Assembly: GCA_016191205.1 (NCBI GenBank)
Contig: JACPPB010000017.1
Span: forward strand, 41,157 to 105,156
Source: Gammaproteobacteria bacterium
Lineage (GTDB): Bacteria; Pseudomonadota; Gammaproteobacteria; Pseudomonadales; Porticoccaceae
DNA: 64,000 nt
Reading direction: 5' to 3'
The stretch's first letter is position 1. The number at the start of each line of letters is the position of its first letter. Positions 19,092 through 27,832 of the stretch are shown here, piece after piece. A model generated the notes under the pieces. It saw nothing but the letters and a program-made list of their open reading frames with translations, did not search any database and had not been told where the DNA came from. A program made the translations under genes and the position numbers.

Positions 19092-19535
19092 TCAAGACAC
19101 CGAAGGTGGGGGCGCATTCAGCAGCAGCCAGTAAAGCCCGAGCTGTCCCGCCGCCCGTACGAATTCGTCAAAATCCACCGGCTTGCGCACATAGCTGTTG
19201 GCGCCCAGCGCATAGCCCTTGAGACGATCCTCGTCTTCGTTCGAGGAGGTAAGAATCACCACCGGCAACAACCGAGTACGCGAGTCGGCGCGCAGACGCC
19301 GCAACACCTCCAGCCCGTCGATCCGGGGCAGTTTCAGGTCCAGCAGCACCACGGTCGGCAACGCACTGACATCCCGGCCGGCATGGATTCCGGTTCCGAA
19401 CAGGTAATCGAGCGCCTCGACCCCGTCCCGTACCACCACCACCGGATTCCTGATCTGGTTGGAATCCATTGCATGCAGCGTCAGTGCCGCATCGTCGGGA
19501 TTGTCTTCCACCAGCAGAATCGTCTGCTCGCTCAT
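19092..19535 (-). CDS. Stand-alone receiver response regulator (Rcp1-like)
   Basis: A 147-residue CheY-fold protein with no output domain. The acidic pocket is VEDNPDD, the phospho-acceptor is in VVLLDLKLPR (about D66), and the conserved lysine is in YVRKPVD. The NPVVVVRDGVEALDYLFG pattern is that of small regulators paired with phytochrome-type kinases. Its ATG overlaps the kinase stop by 4 bases (ATGA), so it is translationally coupled to the kinase and probably takes phosphate from it. The next gene carries its own receiver, so a branched or relay output is possible. Confidence 0.93.
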   Translation of the reverse strand: MSEQTILLVEDNPDDAALTLHAMDSNQIRNPVVVVRDGVEALDYLFGTGIHAGRDVSALPTVVLLDLKLPRIDGLEVLRRLRADSRTRLLPVVILTSSNEDEDRLKGYALGANSYVRKPVDFDEFVRAAGQLGLYWLLLNAPPPSVS

Positions 19536-22126
19536 ATTCCCTCCGCTGTTCCCAGGGTGAAGTAAAAGGTTGCGCCGGCGCCGACCTTGGCGTCGGCCCA
19601 GATGCGCCCGCCATGCTTGTGAATCACCCGCTGGGCGGTCGCGAGACCTATACCGGTGCCGGAAAACTCGCGCGCGTCGTGGAGTCGCTGAAAGGCCCCG
19701 AACAGCTTGTCGGCATAGGCCATGTCGAACCCCACACCATTGTCGCGGACACGATAGACCACGCCATCCGCCCCGGTATCGGCGCCGAACTCGACCGCCG
19801 CATCGGCCCGTGGACCAGTGAATTTCCAGGCATTGCTCAGCAGATTATCGAGCACCACCCGCAGCAGGCGGACATCGCCCCCGACCTGGATGCCGGGCTG
19901 GATCAGACAGCGCACCCTGCGCTCCGGCTCGGACCTCCGCAGCTCCGCCACGACTTCGGTGGCGAGCGCGCTCAGGTCGACCGGCTCCAGCGTGAGCTCC
20001 GCGCGGCTGACCCGCGCCAGTTTCAACAGGTCGTCGATGAGCGCCGCCATATGCTGGGCAGCGGCGCGCACCCGGCCGAGGTGCTCCCGGCCCCGGTCAT
20101 CGAGGCGGGGACCATAGTCCTGAATCAGAATGCGGCTGAAGCCGTCCACTGCCCGCAGCGGCGCGCGCAAATCGTGGGATACCGAATAACTGAACGCCTC
20201 CAGTTCGCGGTTGGCGACCTCCAGGGCGGCGGCACGCGCGCGCACGGCGTCGTGGAGCCGCGCCACCTCGCGCTCGCTGTGCTTGCGGGCGCTGATGTCC
20301 GCGACCGCCCCATCGACATACTGACCGTCGAGGCCTGTCTTGATCACTCCCGACAGCGCTGCATCGAACTCCCGCCCGCGCAGGGTAACCATTACCAGTT
20401 CGCGCGCGCTCACGATGCCCGTCTGTTTCAGTTGCTCTACCACCTCTGCCCGCACCGATTCATCCCGATACAGTCGCGCCGGATGCACCGCCAGCAACTG
20501 CTCGACCGACTCCGCCTCGAACAGGGCCGCCAAAGCCGGATTCACCTCCAGAAACCGGCGCGGCTCCGAGATACTGCTCCGGTATATTCCTACCGGCAGG
20601 TTATCCACCAGTTCCCGATAACGGGCGAGGGCTGTCTCCCGCGCCCGCTCGAGCCGGCGTCGTTCCGACACATCGCGGATGATGGCAGTCACGAGATTCC
20701 CGTCGCCAGTCGCCGTGGAGCTCAGGCTGATCTCGACCGGCAGCTCGCTGCCGTCCCTGCGCCGCGCCACGAGTTCCTGGCCGATCCCCATGGCTCTCGC
20801 GGTGGGTGCCGCCTGGTAGCCGGCGCGGTGAAGCCGATGTTGATCGCGCAGGCGCTCCGGAATCAGGAGCTCGATCGGTTGATCCAGAAGTTCCTCGCGC
20901 CCATAGCCAAGCCACTCCTCGGTGCGGCTGTTGACCAGCCTGATCTTGCCGTCTCCATCCACGATCACCACTGCGTCGGGCGCCGACTCCAAAAACCCGC
21001 GCAATTGCACCTCCCCGGCGCGTACCCGCGCTTCTGCCTGTCGCCGCCGCACGCGGTAATGGGCCACGGCGAGCGCGGCAACCAAGGTCCCGGCGGCCAA
21101 CGCCGCAAACCCCGCGAGCAGTAGCCGACGTTCGTCTGCAAAGGCTGCCGCCAGCGTGGCCGCGGGTACCCGCGACACCAGCAGCCAGCCCGCCGCCCCC
21201 GGACCGGTCAGCGTCCAGTTTTCGACGGGTCCGGACGGGCGCGCCCGGTGCCAGGTGAAGAGGTCGCCGGCAACCATCGTCTGTCCGGCATCCTTCCCGC
21301 CCGCGTGCCCAATTTGCGCCCAGGCGGCCGGGTAGCGGTCCTGGAAGCGCGCCCCGCTGCTTTCGGAGAACATGAAACCCCAGAGCTCGTCAGGTTGCTC
21401 GCCCAGCAGCCAATAACCTTCGGGATCCAGGAGCCACAGACCCGACCCCGACGCATCGAGTGCGAGCGCCGCCAGACGATCCAGCAGCCGCTGGCCGAGA
21501 TAATTGATGGTGACCAGACCGCGCGATTCCCCGTTCGGGCTCAGCACCGGCGTACCGAATCTGAGCATGGGCCGAAAGGGCCGCTCGATCACGCCGTCAT
21601 CGACATTCAGATCGAACCGGGATACGTGGATGGCGCCCGGGGGCTGAGCCAGGCCAGCCTGGACGAAATAGCGGCTGGCCTTGTTCTGGAGACGGTCCCG
21701 CGGGACCAGTTCCGCTCCCCCAGCCTGCCCGTTGGTCCGTACCAGTTCGGCACCCTGGGCGCTGAAGAGGCGAATCTTGGCGTAGGTATCCCGGTGGCGG
21801 GCCAGCGTGAGAAAGCTTCGTCCAAGCCGATCAAGCGCTTCCGGACTCGCATCCGCGAGCCAGGCCCGCAACGCCGGCAGGTCGGCAAGATAGGGGAGGT
21901 CCGCGACCGGCAACCTGAGCTCGGCAGCGGCGATATCAGCGCCGAGGCCCACGACGGCGCGTTCACGGGCGCCGATCCTGTCCATCGCCGCCGTGTCCTG
22001 ATTGCGCTCCAGCAACCAGAACAGCGTCGCCAGCAACCCCAGCGCGAGCAGCCACAGGAACGCCGCGTGCGTGGTTACCGCCCTGACCGGATAATCGCGA
22101 GCGTTGCGCTCGACCAGTGGTGCCAT
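19532..22126 (-). CDS. Membrane sensor histidine kinase with extracytoplasmic sensor and PAS domains
   Basis: An 864-residue kinase. A first membrane helix (about 20-42) and a second (about 330-355) bracket a large periplasmic sensor region, probably Cache-like. Two PAS domains follow (about 375-490 and 510-620), then HisKA with the phospho-acceptor in SVSHDLRAPL (H651), and an HATPase domain with NLLSNAWKF (N box), DNGVGFD and GTGIGLA. The ATG at 22126 follows GGGAG by 6 bases and directly precedes the first helix. It heads a three-gene signalling operon. The ligand is unknown. Confidence 0.9.
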   Translation of the reverse strand: MAPLVERNARDYPVRAVTTHAAFLWLLALGLLATLFWLLERNQDTAAMDRIGARERAVVGLGADIAAAELRLPVADLPYLADLPALRAWLADASPEALDRLGRSFLTLARHRDTYAKIRLFSAQGAELVRTNGQAGGAELVPRDRLQNKASRYFVQAGLAQPPGAIHVSRFDLNVDDGVIERPFRPMLRFGTPVLSPNGESRGLVTINYLGQRLLDRLAALALDASGSGLWLLDPEGYWLLGEQPDELWGFMFSESSGARFQDRYPAAWAQIGHAGGKDAGQTMVAGDLFTWHRARPSGPVENWTLTGPGAAGWLLVSRVPAATLAAAFADERRLLLAGFAALAAGTLVAALAVAHYRVRRRQAEARVRAGEVQLRGFLESAPDAVVIVDGDGKIRLVNSRTEEWLGYGREELLDQPIELLIPERLRDQHRLHRAGYQAAPTARAMGIGQELVARRRDGSELPVEISLSSTATGDGNLVTAIIRDVSERRRLERARETALARYRELVDNLPVGIYRSSISEPRRFLEVNPALAALFEAESVEQLLAVHPARLYRDESVRAEVVEQLKQTGIVSARELVMVTLRGREFDAALSGVIKTGLDGQYVDGAVADISARKHSEREVARLHDAVRARAAALEVANRELEAFSYSVSHDLRAPLRAVDGFSRILIQDYGPRLDDRGREHLGRVRAAAQHMAALIDDLLKLARVSRAELTLEPVDLSALATEVVAELRRSEPERRVRCLIQPGIQVGGDVRLLRVVLDNLLSNAWKFTGPRADAAVEFGADTGADGVVYRVRDNGVGFDMAYADKLFGAFQRLHDAREFSGTGIGLATAQRVIHKHGGRIWADAKVGAGATFYFTLGTAEGI

Positions 22127-22465
22127 TCCATGCTCCCAGGTGCCCTTCCCGGGACCACGGTCGGCACCCGGACATCGAAGGTCATCTATATTGCCCGACA
22201 GCGGATTGCCGTCCTCCGTAAATACTCTCTGCCTGACGCAGGATAGTCTCCGTCGGCACCGCAACAAGATGCCGTCCACCGCAGTGTGACCAAATGCCCG
22301 GATGTGGCACCCAGCGGTGTGCCAAACGCCATTTATCGGCGCCGGCCGGCGTCAGCCGCACCCGCCGCCGACTTCAATTTCCGTCCGGCCGCCGGGCTAC
22401 AATCGCCGGCGAACCACGCCTGACGGATTTCAGGTTACCTGACTCTCCTCGAGGAACGACATCGC
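22127..22465 (+). other. Divergent intergenic region (339 bases)
   Basis: This gap separates the leftward sensor kinase from the rightward glutaminyl cyclase and must hold promoters for both. On the + strand a TACAAT (22398-22403) is a fair -10 candidate for the cyclase gene, but no good -35 sits 17 bases before it. No further gene or stable hairpin was recognised. Confidence 0.5.
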
Positions 22466-23323
22466 ATGATGTTTCTCGCCGTAGCCGCGCATCGCCGCAC
22501 TGCCAGCCGACGCCCGCTGCGCCACGCCCGCGGCAGAGCCACCGGCGGCGCGCGCGCGCTGGTTATCTGGATAGCGCTTTCCGGGGGCGCGGCAGCGATG
22601 GCGGCACCCGGCATGCAGGCCGCCCCGCACTACGGCTACGAGATCGTTCACAGCTATCCCCATGACCCGGAGGCTTTCATCCAGGGCCTCGCCTGGGCGG
22701 ATGGCAGACTGTTCGAAAGCACGGGGCAGCTCGGACACTCCAGCCTGCGCGAAATCGAGCTGACCACCGGCCGGGTGCTGAGACGGACCGCGCTCGCGCC
22801 CTGGCTGTTTGGCGAAGGGATTGCGGTGGTCGGCGACCGCATCGTGCAGCTCACCTGGCACGAACAGCAGGCCTTCGTCCGCGACCGCGATACCTTTGCG
22901 CTGCGCGCCACCTTCGCTTATTCCGGCGAAGGCTGGGGACTGGCCTGGGACGGCCGCCGGCTGATCATGAGCGACGGCTCCGCCACCCTGTATTTCCGCG
23001 ATCCGGAGACTTTCGCCGAACGGGGGCGGATCGCGGTCACCGACGCCGGCGCGCCGGTCACGCGGCTCAACGAACTGGAAATGGTGGGCGATGAAATCTG
23101 GGCCAATGTCTGGGGCAGCGAGCACATCGCCCGCATCGATCCCGCAAGCGGACGGGTGACCGGCTGGATCGACCTCAAGGGACTGACGCCCACCGCCGCG
23201 CCGGGACACCCCATCGATGTACTGAACGGCATCGCCTGGGACGCTGCCGGCAAACGTCTGTTCGTGACCGGCAAGCTGTGGCCGCGCCTGTTCGAGATCC
23301 GGCTGGTGCCGGAACTTCGCTGA
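22466..23323 (+). CDS. Glutaminyl-peptide cyclotransferase (plant/bacterial beta-propeller type)
   Basis: A 285-residue exported protein with an unusually long basic leader before its hydrophobic segment (ALVIWIALSGGAAAMA). The mature part matches the five-bladed propeller glutaminyl cyclases: YPHDPEAFIQGL, LFESTGQLGHSSLREI, GEGWGLAWDG, RLNELEMVGDEIWANVWGSEHIARID and PIDVLNGIAWD. The reaction converts N-terminal glutamine to pyroglutamate, here presumably in the periplasm. GAGGAA lies about 9 bases upstream of the ATG. The rsmE gene begins 7 bases after its stop, so the two are probably one transcript. Confidence 0.9.
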   Translation: MMFLAVAAHRRTASRRPLRHARGRATGGARALVIWIALSGGAAAMAAPGMQAAPHYGYEIVHSYPHDPEAFIQGLAWADGRLFESTGQLGHSSLREIELTTGRVLRRTALAPWLFGEGIAVVGDRIVQLTWHEQQAFVRDRDTFALRATFAYSGEGWGLAWDGRRLIMSDGSATLYFRDPETFAERGRIAVTDAGAPVTRLNELEMVGDEIWANVWGSEHIARIDPASGRVTGWIDLKGLTPTAAPGHPIDVLNGIAWDAAGKRLFVTGKLWPRLFEIRLVPELR

Positions 23324-23330
23324 CGCTTCG

Positions 23331-24047
23331 ATGAATCTGCTGCTGCTGCATCCCGCGGATTTTGTCGCCCCGGACCGGGTGCGGATTCGCGATCACCGCC
23401 TTGTCCATCTGCGCGAAGTACTCGGGGTTGCGCCCGGCAGCGAACTGCGCGCGGGGCTGCTCGATGGCGCGCTGGGGACCGCAACGCTGATGCAGCTCGA
23501 CACCGGGATGGCGGAATTGACCGTGACACTGGATTCGCCGCCGCCGCCGCCACTGGCGGTGAGCCTGATTCTCGCCCTGCCCCGACCCAAGATCCTGCGG
23601 CGCGTGCTGCGCGCGGCCACCATGCTCGGCGTCAAGGAAATCCATCTGCTCAATGGCTGGCGGGTCGACAAGAGCTATTGGCAAACGCCGCTGCTGACGC
23701 CGCAACGGTTGCGCGCCGAACTGCTGCTTGGCTTGGAGCAGGCGCTCGACACCGCGCTGCCCCGCGTCCACATCCACCGGCGTTTCAAGCCCTTCGTCGA
23801 GGATGAGCTGGATACCATCGCCGGCGCGCGCTGCCGTCTGGTGGCGCATCCGCGCAGCGCCGAGCCGCTCACCATGGCACGCACGGACAAAGCTGTGCTG
23901 CTGGCGCTGGGACCCGAGGGCGGCTTCATTCCCTACGAAGTTGACGCCCTGGTCGCCTGCGGATTCACTCCCGTAACCCTCGGCCCCCGGGTGCTGACGG
24001 TGGAAGTCGCACTCGCCGCGGCGCTGGGACGGTTGTCGCCCGCATGA
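23331..24047 (+). CDS. rsmE: 16S rRNA (uracil-1498-N3)-methyltransferase
   Basis: A 238-residue SPOUT-class RNA methyltransferase that uses SAM to methylate U1498 of 16S rRNA in the assembled 30S subunit. An N-terminal PUA-like domain (HRLVHLREVLGVAPGSEL) is followed by the knotted SAM-binding region, with ALPRPKILRRVLRAATMLGV, LALGPEGGF and LGPRVLTVEVA. Length and motifs are standard. It sits 7 bases after the glutaminyl cyclase gene. Downstream lies the AT-rich stretch before the chemoreceptor. Confidence 0.94.
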   Translation: MNLLLLHPADFVAPDRVRIRDHRLVHLREVLGVAPGSELRAGLLDGALGTATLMQLDTGMAELTVTLDSPPPPPLAVSLILALPRPKILRRVLRAATMLGVKEIHLLNGWRVDKSYWQTPLLTPQRLRAELLLGLEQALDTALPRVHIHRRFKPFVEDELDTIAGARCRLVAHPRSAEPLTMARTDKAVLLALGPEGGFIPYEVDALVACGFTPVTLGPRVLTVEVALAAALGRLSPA

Positions 24048-24127
24048 GCAATGCTGTAACAAAACGGCAACATTCAAGATATTGAATACCGGCTCGAATC
24101 ACCAAGGGCTGGCGAGAGCGCAATCGA

Positions 24128-24148
24128 ACGCATAGGCGTCTGTTTTTT
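24128..24148 (+). terminator. Weak possible terminator after rsmE
   Basis: A short hairpin (ACGC, loop ATAG, GCGT) is followed after four bases by six T residues. The stem is only four pairs, so this is a weak candidate for ending the cyclase-rsmE transcript. Confidence 0.25.
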
Positions 24149-24246
24149 ACTTACACACACGACCACGATCTCGGGTTCTCGGCGCCAGAAAATCCCTTCA
24201 TCTCCCGAACATTTTTGCAGGCGGAAGAACCTTTACCACCAGCGAC

Positions 24247-24264
24247 TTGTTAACAATCAATTGA
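24247..24264. promoter_or_regulatory. Two adjacent palindromes upstream of the chemoreceptor gene
   Basis: TTGTTAACAA (24247-24256) is a perfect 10-base palindrome, and TCAATTGA (24257-24264) is a perfect 8-base palindrome directly next to it. They lie 83-100 bases before the GTG of the chemoreceptor gene. The pair could be a regulator site. No clear sigma-28 or sigma-54 promoter was seen in the 299-base gap (24048-24346), which is otherwise AT-rich and without a gene. Confidence 0.3.
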
Positions 24265-24346
24265 TCGGAGATTTTTACGCTGGAATATTGCATTTCCGTG
24301 AAACCTCGATAGCTACAAATCCAGCAGTTGGCGTCAGGAGCAGTTT

Positions 24347-26008
24347 GTGTCCGAAAACATCAGTTCATTCTTTCATTCCGTCGGCTTTAAATTATCAATT
24401 TTGATCGTAATACCCCTTCTTATTCAGGGCGGTGGACAGCTGGTCAATGAACGGTTGGCCACGTCAATCCAGGAATCTTCCGCACGGAAAATCGTTGACG
24501 GCTTCAAGCAGGCAGAAAGGATATCTTCGATAAGAAACTCCATATCAAATAACGTTGTTGACAGCGCAGTAAAACTGCGCTTGAGCTTGCTGTTGTGGGG
24601 CGACGGCCAGATCATAATCGAGCAGGCAAAAAAGACTATCGCCGGCAACTGGGAAGCCTATCTGGCAGATGCGAACGCCAACTCCATGAGTGTCGATCAA
24701 GCAGGTCGTCAAGCCTACGATTCTGCGATGGCGACCATCGACAGACTCGAAGGCTTGATCACGGAGCGGTCATTGAGTGGCGTGTCGACTTTCATCGATA
24801 TGGACTTCTACCCCGGGATGGATCCCTTCATAAAACAGTTGGATGTATTGGCAGGGAAAAGCCAGGAAATGGTTAATTTCAGCCTGCATCAACAAACCGA
24901 TAACCTGAGAGCTTCCAGCAATTTGTCAATTCTGATATTTTCCATAACAACGGCAATAGTAATTTTTTTGGGAGTGTCAATTTTCCGATCAATAAACAGA
25001 CCCTTGAATGCCCTGCTGGCCGTCATGATGGCGGTGGAGTCAAAATCCAATATAGGACTCCGGGTCAATTTGGATGGGAAAGACGAGTTTCAGCGGATCG
25101 GAAGCCGGTTTAACTCGATGATGGAAAAAATACAGTCGCTTGTTTCCGAAGTTAAGTCGATAATTTATTCGGTTCAAGACATCTCGAATGAAGTATTCAC
25201 TCAAAGCAGGACAGTGTATGATCATGCTGAAAAAGCCAAGGATCAACTATCTTCTCTCGCCGCAGCATCGGAGGAGCTGACAAATACAGCTATCGATATA
25301 CAGACAAACTCCCGAAACGCCGCTATGTCATCCAGAGATTCCCGCGACGTGAATATGGATCATATCGATTTGGCGAGCAAAACCCTGGAGCAAATCCACG
25401 AATTATCCGCGTACCTGAATGGCTCCATTGCGAGTGTCGAGCGCCTAGACAGGGAAGGGCAGCAAATTGGCGAGATACTGGACGTTCTCAAGTCGGTTGC
25501 CGACCAGACCAACCTGTTGGCCCTGAATGCGGCGATAGAAGCCGCTCGCGCCGGCGAGCAGGGCAGAGGCTTTGCAGTGGTCGCTGACGAAGTGCGCAAT
25601 CTTTCCAAGCGAACGCAGCAATCGATATTGCAGATAGAAAAATTGATTTCCGATATTCAGGACGGCACGCGACATGTTTCCGAAATCATGGTGAGCAGCA
25701 GTCAACGAGCTGACCGATGTGCCGAAGGCACGTCGCTGGTTCAGCAGGCATTGGGTGCCATTTCGACATCGTTTTCCGCGCTTGCCATACAGAGCGAAGA
25801 CGTTTCTCGTATCCTCGAACAACAACTTGAGACCATCGCCAGCAACAACAACAATATCCACCGCATTAACGGCATATCTGAAAACACCGCGCAACTGTCC
25901 ATGGAAACAACCGGTTACGGCAGGCAGCTGGTGGAGCTCAGCGCGGACCTCTCCCTGTCGATCGAACGCTTCATAACCGATGATGCTGGTCGCGCCGTCA
26001 CTGCATGA
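24347..26008 (+). CDS. Methyl-accepting chemotaxis protein
   Basis: A 553-residue chemoreceptor. TM1 is near residues 12-32, a periplasmic helical sensor region of about 150 residues follows, TM2 is near 192-213, then HAMP and a long cytoplasmic coiled coil. The signalling hairpin tip ([20 protein letters not shown], about 386-405) is intact, so it should couple to CheW/CheA. No CheR-binding pentapeptide ends the protein. The start is GTG, 6 bases after AGGAG. Codon use and base composition are markedly more AT-rich than in the flanking genes, suggesting acquisition from elsewhere. No other chemotaxis gene is in the window. Confidence 0.93.
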   Translation: MSENISSFFHSVGFKLSILIVIPLLIQGGGQLVNERLATSIQESSARKIVDGFKQAERISSIRNSISNNVVDSAVKLRLSLLLWGDGQIIIEQAKKTIAGNWEAYLADANANSMSVDQAGRQAYDSAMATIDRLEGLITERSLSGVSTFIDMDFYPGMDPFIKQLDVLAGKSQEMVNFSLHQQTDNLRASSNLSILIFSITTAIVIFLGVSIFRSINRPLNALLAVMMAVESKSNIGLRVNLDGKDEFQRIGSRFNSMMEKIQSLVSEVKSIIYSVQDISNEVFTQSRTVYDHAEKAKDQLSSLAAASEELTNTAIDIQTNSRNAAMSSRDSRDVNMDHIDLASKTLEQIHELSAYLNGSIASVERLDREGQQIGEILDVLKSVADQTNLLALNAAIEAARAGEQGRGFAVVADEVRNLSKRTQQSILQIEKLISDIQDGTRHVSEIMVSSSQRADRCAEGTSLVQQALGAISTSFSALAIQSEDVSRILEQQLETIASNNNNIHRINGISENTAQLSMETTGYGRQLVELSADLSLSIERFITDDAGRAVTA

Positions 26009-26368
26009 TCAGCGCGCCCGACCCAGGCCCAATCCGGGCAACCGAGCGGTTGGGTGGCGTTCGGATCGGCCCCCGCACGCGGTGTCCCTGGCTGCCCTAG
26101 GCCCCGAGCCCGGCATCTGGACATCGCCGTTCCGCAAGCGCGACACCAGCCAGCGGAAGCCCGCGCGGCGATCCTGATAGCCAGGCATGCCGCTGTCCGG
26201 CGCTGGCTCGGCAGCTCAACACCGGGGAGGGAAGTTTGAAGCGTGTGACGCACCAGCTGCCGATCCAGCTGCAGGTTGTCGAAGCGAGGCAATTTGATCT
26301 TGCCCCGTCACCTTGCGTGGTGATGTAGTAAAAGCCACTTGCCCACTGAGCGCGGAGGCGGCGCTCGA
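26009..26368. other. Gene-free stretch between chemoreceptor and nuoN (360 bases)
   Basis: This convergent gap returns to GC-rich composition. On the minus strand about 60 codons are open around 26097-26292 (GKIKLPRFDNLQL onward), but no family is recognised and there is an upstream stop. It may hold a decayed gene. Apart from the hairpin at 26348-26366 nothing structured was seen. Confidence 0.4.
26348..26366 (-). terminator. Hairpin just after nuoN, possible nuo operon terminator
   Basis: On the minus strand GAGCGC, a seven-base loop and GCGCTC form a six-pair GC stem two bases past the nuoN stop. The following T tract is short (TTTT) and about 12 bases away, so intrinsic termination would be weak. 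Confidence 0.35.
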
Positions 26369-27832
26369 TCAGGGACGGAGGAGCTGGAGCAACGGTTCCG
26401 GATAGACCCCGATCGCCAGTGTCAGCAGGACGGCGAGCAGCACCATGACGGCACCCGCGGACCAGCGCACCGCGACGGTGGCCCCCGTGGCCACGGGGGC
26501 CGGGGAGCCGGATGGCGGCGCCGCGTAGAGCGCGCCTATCACGCGCAGGTAGTAAAACAGGCCGATGGCGCTTCCGACCAGCAGGCCACCCACGAGCAGC
26601 CACTGGCCGGCGGCTACGCCGAGCACCAGCACGCTGAATTTCCCGATGAAACCGGCGGTCACGGGAATCCCCGCAAGCGACACCAGCATCAGAGTCAGGG
26701 CGGCAACCACCCAGGGGCGTTGCTGGAACAGGCCGCGGTAGTCGCCGAGCAGCTCGCGATCCCGCGCCCCGGCGGGGCTGGACGCCAGCGCGATGGCGCC
26801 GAACACTCCCAGGGCGGTGACCACATAGGTGAGCAGATAGATGGCCGCAACGGCGGACGTGCCCGCGCCGGGCGCGACCAGAATGATCAGCAGGAAGCCG
26901 AAATGCGTGATCGAGGAATAGGCCAGCAGGCGCTTGAGATTGTCCTGGCGCAGCGCCAGTACGCTGCCGATCAGGATCGAGGCCAGCGCCAGCACCACCA
27001 GGACATTGACGAACGGCGCTGCCGCGGTGCCGCCGCCGGCGTGGAGCAGGCGCAACACGACCGCAAATACGCCGACCTTGACCACGGTGGCGAGAGAGGC
27101 CGCGACGGGCGCCGGCGCGGCTTCGTAAACGTCGGGCGTCCACTGGTGGAAGGGCGCGAGCGACAGCTTGAAGGCGAGGCCGGCGATCAGCATGGCGCCG
27201 CCCATGAGCACCAGCGGGGTGTCGGCGCCCGCGCCGGCCAGTGCCGCGGCGAGCGCGCCCAGATCGAGGCGGCCGATACCGGCGTAGATCAACGCGAGCC
27301 CGAACAGCAGGGTGGCCGATGCCCCCGCCGACAGTGCCAGGTATTTCACGCCGCCTTCGAGCGCGCGGCGATCATGGATGGCATAGGCCACGCCGGCCAC
27401 CATCGGCAGGCTGAGCAGTTCGATCCCGATGAACAGCGTCGCGGCGTGGCTCGCGCCCGCCAGCGTGAGGCCACCGAGGCCGCCCAGCAGAATCAACAGG
27501 TAGATCTCCTCGCGATCACCGGCGTAGCCCGCAAAATAGGCGGGACAAAGAGCCAGCACACCCAATACGGCAGCCAGCACCAGCAGCATGTAAAACCCGG
27601 CCTGCGGGTCGATGGTCAGCAGCGGGGTGACCACGACGGGTCCGGTGCCACCGAGCCAGATGGGCAGCGCGCACACCAAGGCCAGCGCGGCACCCAGCAT
27701 GGACAGGGCGGCGGTGACGCGGTGGCAGCGGCGCACGGCGATGCCGAGCATGACCGCGACGATGGTGGCGGACAGGACGCCCATCGGCAGCATCGCGCCG
27801 AACTGTGTCGCATCGAACTGGATCGCGTTCAT
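26369..27832 (-). CDS. nuoN: NADH-quinone oxidoreductase subunit N
   Basis: A 487-residue antiporter-like membrane subunit of respiratory complex I with about 14 helices. Landmarks include the HDRRALEGGVKYLALSAGA region, FKLSLAPFHQWTPDVYEAAP (loop and proton-channel Lys/His), and LLAYSSITHFGFLL. It helps pump protons as NADH reduces quinone. Its ATG overlaps the nuoM stop by 4 bases. It is the last gene of the operon. Confidence 0.97.
   Translation of the reverse strand: MNAIQFDATQFGAMLPMGVLSATIVAVMLGIAVRRCHRVTAALSMLGAALALVCALPIWLGGTGPVVVTPLLTIDPQAGFYMLLVLAAVLGVLALCPAYFAGYAGDREEIYLLILLGGLGGLTLAGASHAATLFIGIELLSLPMVAGVAYAIHDRRALEGGVKYLALSAGASATLLFGLALIYAGIGRLDLGALAAALAGAGADTPLVLMGGAMLIAGLAFKLSLAPFHQWTPDVYEAAPAPVAASLATVVKVGVFAVVLRLLHAGGGTAAAPFVNVLVVLALASILIGSVLALRQDNLKRLLAYSSITHFGFLLIILVAPGAGTSAVAAIYLLTYVVTALGVFGAIALASSPAGARDRELLGDYRGLFQQRPWVVAALTLMLVSLAGIPVTAGFIGKFSVLVLGVAAGQWLLVGGLLVGSAIGLFYYLRVIGALYAAPPSGSPAPVATGATVAVRWSAGAVMVLLAVLLTLAIGVYPEPLLQLLRP

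Noticed and set aside
17119..19134. A 671-codon + strand open frame opposite the receiver-GGDEF-EAL gene
   Set aside because: Antisense shadow of a gene with clear domains; no recognisable fold or start signal of its own.
25915..26292. A 125-codon minus-strand frame at the end of the chemoreceptor gene
   Set aside because: It overlaps the real chemoreceptor 3' end, starts with TTG, and shows no family resemblance. Its left part is antisense shadow; at most the right part is a relic.
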